Notes under the pieces: generated by a model
The model's input: the letters and a program-made list of their open reading frames with translations, nothing else
What the model was told of the DNA's origin: nothing
Databases searched by the model: none
Made by a program: the position numbers and the translations under genes
Source: an uncultured Draconibacterium sp.
Lineage (GTDB): Bacteria > Bacteroidota > Bacteroidia > Bacteroidales > Prolixibacteraceae
Length of the DNA: 64,000 nucleotides
Reading direction: 5' to 3'
Assembly: GCF_963676735.1 (NCBI RefSeq)
Contig: NZ_OY781464.1
Location: 4,807,001 to 4,871,000 of the forward strand
Part shown: one piece after another, positions 60,525-64,000 of the stretch
Layout of the letters: every line of letters starts with the position of its first letter
Position numbering within the stretch: position 1 is the first letter of the stretch

Positions 60525-61538
60525 ATGAAAAATTTTCAGGAATATATAAAGGAGGTACTCAGTGAAACAATTGTTGTGAACCAATTAACTGAATCCGAGA
60601 TGTCGGAACTTCCGATGTATGTAAACCAATTGTATAAAATTTACACAACCAGACTTTTAGGTACAGAATTGGTATTGGTGCAACTTGTTGATGAAGATAA
60701 TATATCAATTGCCCAGACTGAGAAACAGTTAAGGAATCTAAAAAAACTATTCAATAAAACCGTAGTTCTTATACTCGACCATGTGGTGTCATATAACCGT
60801 AGCAGGCTGATAAAAAAGAAAGTGAATTTTATTGTGCCAGGAAAACAACTTTTTTTGCCAGAAATGTTGGTTAATTTAAAAGACGGAGATACAAAAAGAC
60901 GTTCATTTAAGGAAAAACAGAAATTGATACCATCGGCACAAATTATGGTGTTATACCAGATTTTAGGGTTAAGTAAGTTGTGGGATATCGAACAGAAACC
61001 GTTTAAAGAAATAGCTTTAAAATTGAATTATTCTCCTATGGCAATTAGCAAAGCTGTTGACAATCTTCAGGTACTTGACCTAATTACAATTGCTGGTGAG
61101 AAAGAAAAATATATTCACTTCAATTACGACAAAGTAAAGCTCTGGGGAAAAATTGAAGAAAACGACTTCTGGAATCATCCGGTATTTAAGCGTGTTTATG
61201 TCGACGAGATACCAGCAGGGACAAAAACATGGGATTGCAATACATCTGCTTTACCCGAATACTCAGATATGAATCCAAGCCGACAAAATTATGTGGCTAT
61301 TGGAAGAACAGAATACAATAGGTTAAACAAACAAAACTTGTTAATAAATGCAAATCCTACAGAAGGGAACTATTGTTTGGAAGTCTGGAAATATAATCCG
61401 GGCATTTTAATAGATAGTGCAATTTATACTGAGCCGATAGTTGACCCCTTATCTTTGTACTTGACTTTGAAAGACACACCAGACGAAAGGATTGAAATGG
61501 CATTGGAACAAATAAAAGAGAGATTTATTTATGGTTAG
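60525..61538 (+). CDS. AbiEi-like winged-helix antitoxin/regulator
   Basis: The 337-residue protein has an alpha/beta N-terminal part (about 20-125, VLVQLVDEDN, TVVLILDHVVSYNRSRL), a winged helix (about 140-205, FKEIALKLNYSPMAISKAVD) and a C-terminal domain (about 210-335) ending DPLSLYLTLKDTPDERIEMALEQ, which resembles the regulator partner of nucleotidyltransferase toxins. It overlaps the downstream nucleotidyltransferase gene by 8 bases. By analogy with AbiE it should repress its promoter and counter the toxin. The N-terminal part is unlike classical AbiEi, so the family call is moderate. Confidence 0.7.
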   Translation: MKNFQEYIKEVLSETIVVNQLTESEMSELPMYVNQLYKIYTTRLLGTELVLVQLVDEDNISIAQTEKQLRNLKKLFNKTVVLILDHVVSYNRSRLIKKKVNFIVPGKQLFLPEMLVNLKDGDTKRRSFKEKQKLIPSAQIMVLYQILGLSKLWDIEQKPFKEIALKLNYSPMAISKAVDNLQVLDLITIAGEKEKYIHFNYDKVKLWGKIEENDFWNHPVFKRVYVDEIPAGTKTWDCNTSALPEYSDMNPSRQNYVAIGRTEYNRLNKQNLLINANPTEGNYCLEVWKYNPGILIDSAIYTEPIVDPLSLYLTLKDTPDERIEMALEQIKERFIYG

Positions 61539-62298
61539 AGGATTGGAAAAATTCAAAGAATACTTTAAAGACTATTCCGAAAATTACATAATTATTGGAG
61601 GAACGGCATGTGATGTTATAATCGACGATGCCGGATTTGAAGCCCGAGCGACTAAAGACATCGACATAATTTTAATAGTTGAAGCTTTATCTAAAGAATT
61701 TGTTCTGAAGTTCTGGGAGTTCATTAATGATGGCGACTATCAAAGGCGGGAAAAAAGCGAAGAGGAAAGAAAATACTATCGCTTTATCAAACCCAAAACC
61801 AATGGTTTCCCTCTTCAAATTGAACTCTTCTCTAAGATTCCCGATTTAATGGACTTGGAAGGCGAGCCTCAGTTAACTCCTATTCCTGTTGATAATGATT
61901 TGTCAAGTCTTTCAGCAATTTTGATGGACGAGGAATATTATAAATTCACCATAGCCAATAGCAAGACGGAAGAGGGGGTGCACTTTGCAGCCGAAGAAGC
62001 ATTAATTTGTTTAAAAGCAAAAGCATTTCTGGATTTAACACAACGAAAACTGAAGGGTGAGAATATTGATGGTAAGAACATCAGAAAACATAAAACCGAT
62101 ATATTTCGATTGGCTGTACTATTGCCATCAGAGCATAAGGTTGAACTACCTACCGAAATAAAAAACGACCTTAAAGCATTTGTTGATTCGATTTCTGAAG
62201 AATTGCCCGATAAAGCAATTTTTAAACAAATGGGTATGGGAGCTATTGATGTGGAACAAGTGTTCCGGCAAATTAAAAATATCTTTGCGTTAGATTAA
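61531..62298 (+). CDS. AbiEii-like nucleotidyltransferase toxin
   Basis: The 255-residue protein belongs to the nucleotidyltransferase superfamily: Gly-rich start IIIGGTACDVIIDDAGFEAR (G23-G24) followed by the metal site ATKDIDIIL (D43, D45), and a helical C-terminal half (AAEEALICLKAKAFLDL). AbiEii/MenT-type toxins with this layout add nucleotides to tRNA or bind GTP and block translation, and can confer phage resistance. It is coupled by an 8-base overlap to the winged-helix gene, which supports a toxin-antitoxin pair. Confidence 0.78.
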   Translation: MVRGLEKFKEYFKDYSENYIIIGGTACDVIIDDAGFEARATKDIDIILIVEALSKEFVLKFWEFINDGDYQRREKSEEERKYYRFIKPKTNGFPLQIELFSKIPDLMDLEGEPQLTPIPVDNDLSSLSAILMDEEYYKFTIANSKTEEGVHFAAEEALICLKAKAFLDLTQRKLKGENIDGKNIRKHKTDIFRLAVLLPSEHKVELPTEIKNDLKAFVDSISEELPDKAIFKQMGMGAIDVEQVFRQIKNIFALD

Positions 62299-62892
62299 GT
62301 ACATCACTCTCAGTTCAAACCCGTAAACACCTCTGGCAACATTTCCGAAAGATTTTCAAAAGGAAAAGGAATAAAAAATGAATGGAAAAACCGGAAGTGT
62401 TAATGTGGGATTTCAAAACGTTTTAACCGAAGTATACGAGCTTAAGTTTTTTTGAAATTGGCATTGTGCGTTGGCCAGAATTAACTCTTCTGGTCTTGGA
62501 ATGAATGGTTTATGCCGGAAGCTTTTGAAAACCCGCAGGGCTTGTCTTTCGGAAATGTAGTTATTTTGTGGTTGGGTTTGGATATACTTTAGGTTTTCGT
62601 GATAAATTATTGAATTAAAAGCATGGAAAACAAAACAGGAATAAGCTTATACTTAGTTTTATATACAGACATAAGTAATAGAAAATAATTGAGTTAAAAT
62701 CTTAGGGTGCAAGCAAAAGTGCTGAATAATAACAAATTAAGTATTCTCACTCTCCTTTTACTTTTGACAATAGTATAAGCTTTTTAAAACTTTAAATAAT
62801 TTACAGACAAACAATTGCAATATAAAGCCTAACTAAACGCTTAGTTTTTTGTTGCATATCCAAATTTTGTATGATAAAAGTAATGGAATAAG
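62299..62892. other. Gene-free, apparently decayed interval
   Basis: No reading frame of credible length or composition is seen in these 594 bases. Short open stretches such as KPAGLVFRKCSYFVVGFGYT (about 62535-62600, plus strand) look like scraps of coding sequence but I could not identify them. The stretch probably represents degraded DNA at or beyond the right part of the integrated element. Confidence 0.5.
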
Positions 62893-63078
62893 TCACGCCC
62901 CTTCCATTCGGTGTTTCTTAACTTTCTCTTCAATTCGCATCTTATCTAATCGGTTTTTCATATATGAAAGGTGTGATTGATAAACTTCTGGTTGTGAACA
63001 ATCATTCTCGGTGCAAACAATGGCCGCTGTACCAATAACAAAGCCCATTTGAGCAGTGGTGTGCATTACTTGAATATC
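62893..63078 (-). pseudogene. C-terminal fragment of an FAD-dependent oxidoreductase
   Basis: A minus-strand frame of about 61 codons, closed upstream by a stop, reads DIQVMHTTAQMGFVIGTAAI followed by a helix ending LDKMRIEEKVKKHRMEGA. The HTTAQMGFVIGTAA pattern is the C-terminal FAD-contact region of FAD_oxidored (xanthan-lyase-annotated) proteins common in Bacteroidota glycan loci. No N-terminal part follows upstream, so it is a remnant. Confidence 0.5.
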
Positions 63079-63219
63079 TTATTTGTAACATTTATACTGA
63101 ATATTGTTCGGTCAGAGTACAAGAACTATTCAATTCCAGTCAAATTAGTACAATCCCCGTCATAAATACTTAGTATGCCCTTGCCCGGTTGGGAATATTC
63201 CTGTCTTTTATAATTCTGA

Positions 63220-63387
63220 TCAAAGTACAATTAGCTCTTCAGAAGTTGCGTAGTTTTGCAGGTCTTCGGTCTTATTATATCCGAATGAGTCCCCGATTCC
63301 ACCACATTCTTCTCACAGATGATAGGATTTTTCACCAATACCTTCTTCCATGTGAACAAGGTTGTATTCCGTGGCGTAAAATTTACC
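63220..63387 (-). pseudogene. Fragment of a GH29 alpha-L-fucosidase gene
   Basis: Reading the minus strand from 63387 gives GKFYATEYNLVHMEEGIGEK, a stop codon, then GGIGDSFGYNKTEDLQNYAT and SEELIVL before another stop. The GDFYTxEY...IGxSFGYNxxED...SSEELI pattern is characteristic of GH29 just before the SKGGNYLLNIGP motif. It lacks both ends and lies 12 bases after the stop of the intact GH29 gene, so it is the relic of a second, tandem fucosidase gene. Confidence 0.7.
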
Positions 63388-63399
63388 ATTAAATATTTA

Positions 63400-64000
63400 T
63401 CACTTATTGAAGGTCACTTTTAAACTATACCCAAGTTCATCTACCTGAATACCTTTTAGATTCACAACCAGACCTTCTTTGGTTTGACTCCATGTTAATT
63501 CTCCATCGGTTCCAAGAATTACAACTTCTGATATTTCCTCAACTTTATCGCTGGAAAGACTCTTTACCACTATTTGATCTTCCGGATACTTTAATGAAAT
63601 AACAAATACATTGTTGTCATTTTGAGTGAACCAAAAGTCTTCTGCAGTAAATTCAAATTTCTTTCCTTTGGCTCGATCACGGGTACTCTTTACAATTATT
63701 TTTGTTGGTCCTTCATGTGCTACCTTCCATTTGGTAGTTTTATAGATAGCTTCACTGTTAACTTTAAGCCATTTGCCAATTGTTAATAGATTCTGACTGG
63801 ACTCCTCAGGTACGCGCCCTAGTGCATCAGGCCCAATATTGAGCATGTAATTTCCTCCCTTGCTCACTATCTCCAACAACCAGTAAAGCAGTTCCTTTGG
63901 AGTTTTCCAATCCTTATCATAAGACTTGAAGCCCCATGAGTTGTTGGTGGTTCCGATCCCTTGCCATGGGCGGGAGTATCCCGGTATTTCTTCAGGAATA
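63400..64000 (-). CDS. GH29 alpha-L-fucosidase, C-terminal part (runs off the window)
   Basis: The minus-strand frame is open from the stop at 63400 to the window edge (200 codons) and continues outside. The sequence PWQGIGTTNNSWGFKSYDKD, then LLEIVSKGGNYMLNIGPDAL, is the conserved region closing the GH29 catalytic barrel; a C-terminal beta-sandwich of about 100 residues follows. It removes alpha-L-fucose from glycans; export cannot be judged without the N-terminus. It may belong to a fucan or host-glycan locus to the right. Confidence 0.85.
   Translation of the reverse strand, partial: IPEEIPGYSRPWQGIGTTNNSWGFKSYDKDWKTPKELLYWLLEIVSKGGNYMLNIGPDALGRVPEESSQNLLTIGKWLKVNSEAIYKTTKWKVAHEGPTKIIVKSTRDRAKGKKFEFTAEDFWFTQNDNNVFVISLKYPEDQIVVKSLSSDKVEEISEVVILGTDGELTWSQTKEGLVVNLKGIQVDELGYSLKVTFNK

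Noticed and set aside
63189..63392. Plus-strand 67-codon reading frame near the right edge
   Set aside because: It is antisense to the GH29 relic, whose minus-strand translation shows clear family motifs.

Overview
The window looks like chromosomal DNA of a Bacteroidota bacterium, most likely of the Marinilabiliales/Prolixibacteraceae type. This rests on SusC/SusD pairs, TAnnTTTG-type -7 promoter elements, an S46 dipeptidyl-peptidase, a DUF4837 lipoprotein, Bacteroidota-style GH16/GH149/GH17 loci and low-to-medium GC. The genus is inferred from gene content and was not tested.

Region 1 (1-25 kb) is mainly housekeeping: the tail of a gene before glgP, alpha-glucan phosphorylase, an XRE-cupin regulator with an acyl-CoA ligase, pyrH and frr, a flippase and glycosyltransferase, rnhB, an ECF sigma module of unknown output, a phosphatidylserine decarboxylase, an FAD oxidoreductase, rnhA, a secreted DPP7-type S46 peptidase, then an M23 protein-dxr-rseP-tatA run and a DUF4837 lipoprotein.

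Region 2 (25-32.6 kb, minus strand) is a methionine locus. A promoter and a SAM-I (S-box) riboswitch precede a DUF39 homocysteine-forming protein, a NIL/ferredoxin protein, a UPF0280 (ApbE-like) protein and cobalamin-dependent metH; metF follows. Together they suggest direct sulfide incorporation into a four-carbon aldehyde to give homocysteine, which is then methylated to methionine.

Region 3 (32.7-54.4 kb) is a beta-1,3-glucan (laminarin-type) utilisation locus. It holds a membrane-spanning Y_Y_Y/LuxR regulator without a kinase, SusC, SusD, a surface glycan-binding lipoprotein, two GH16 lipoproteins, a cytoplasmic GH149 beta-1,3-glucan phosphorylase, one cytoplasmic and one exported GH17, a clan GH-A lipoprotein and two GPH-family sugar symporters. 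The logic is outer-membrane cleavage and import, periplasmic trimming, then symport and intracellular phosphorolysis. No GH3 beta-glucosidase is seen in the locus.

Region 4 (54.8-64 kb) is accessory DNA next to a tRNA(CAU) 3' end. A direct repeat made of a tRNA terminator plus tRNA 3' sequence occurs twice (about 54.87 and 58.23 kb). Between the copies lie a Fic protein and a three-gene HipBST-like module whose promoter carries three operator copies exactly 40 bp apart. Right of the second copy come a tyrosine integrase, a metallophosphoesterase and an AbiEi/AbiEii-like regulator-nucleotidyltransferase pair behind interleaved inverted repeats. The right edge is decayed DNA with fragments of an FAD oxidoreductase and a GH29 fucosidase, then the 3' part of an apparently intact GH29 gene running out of the window.
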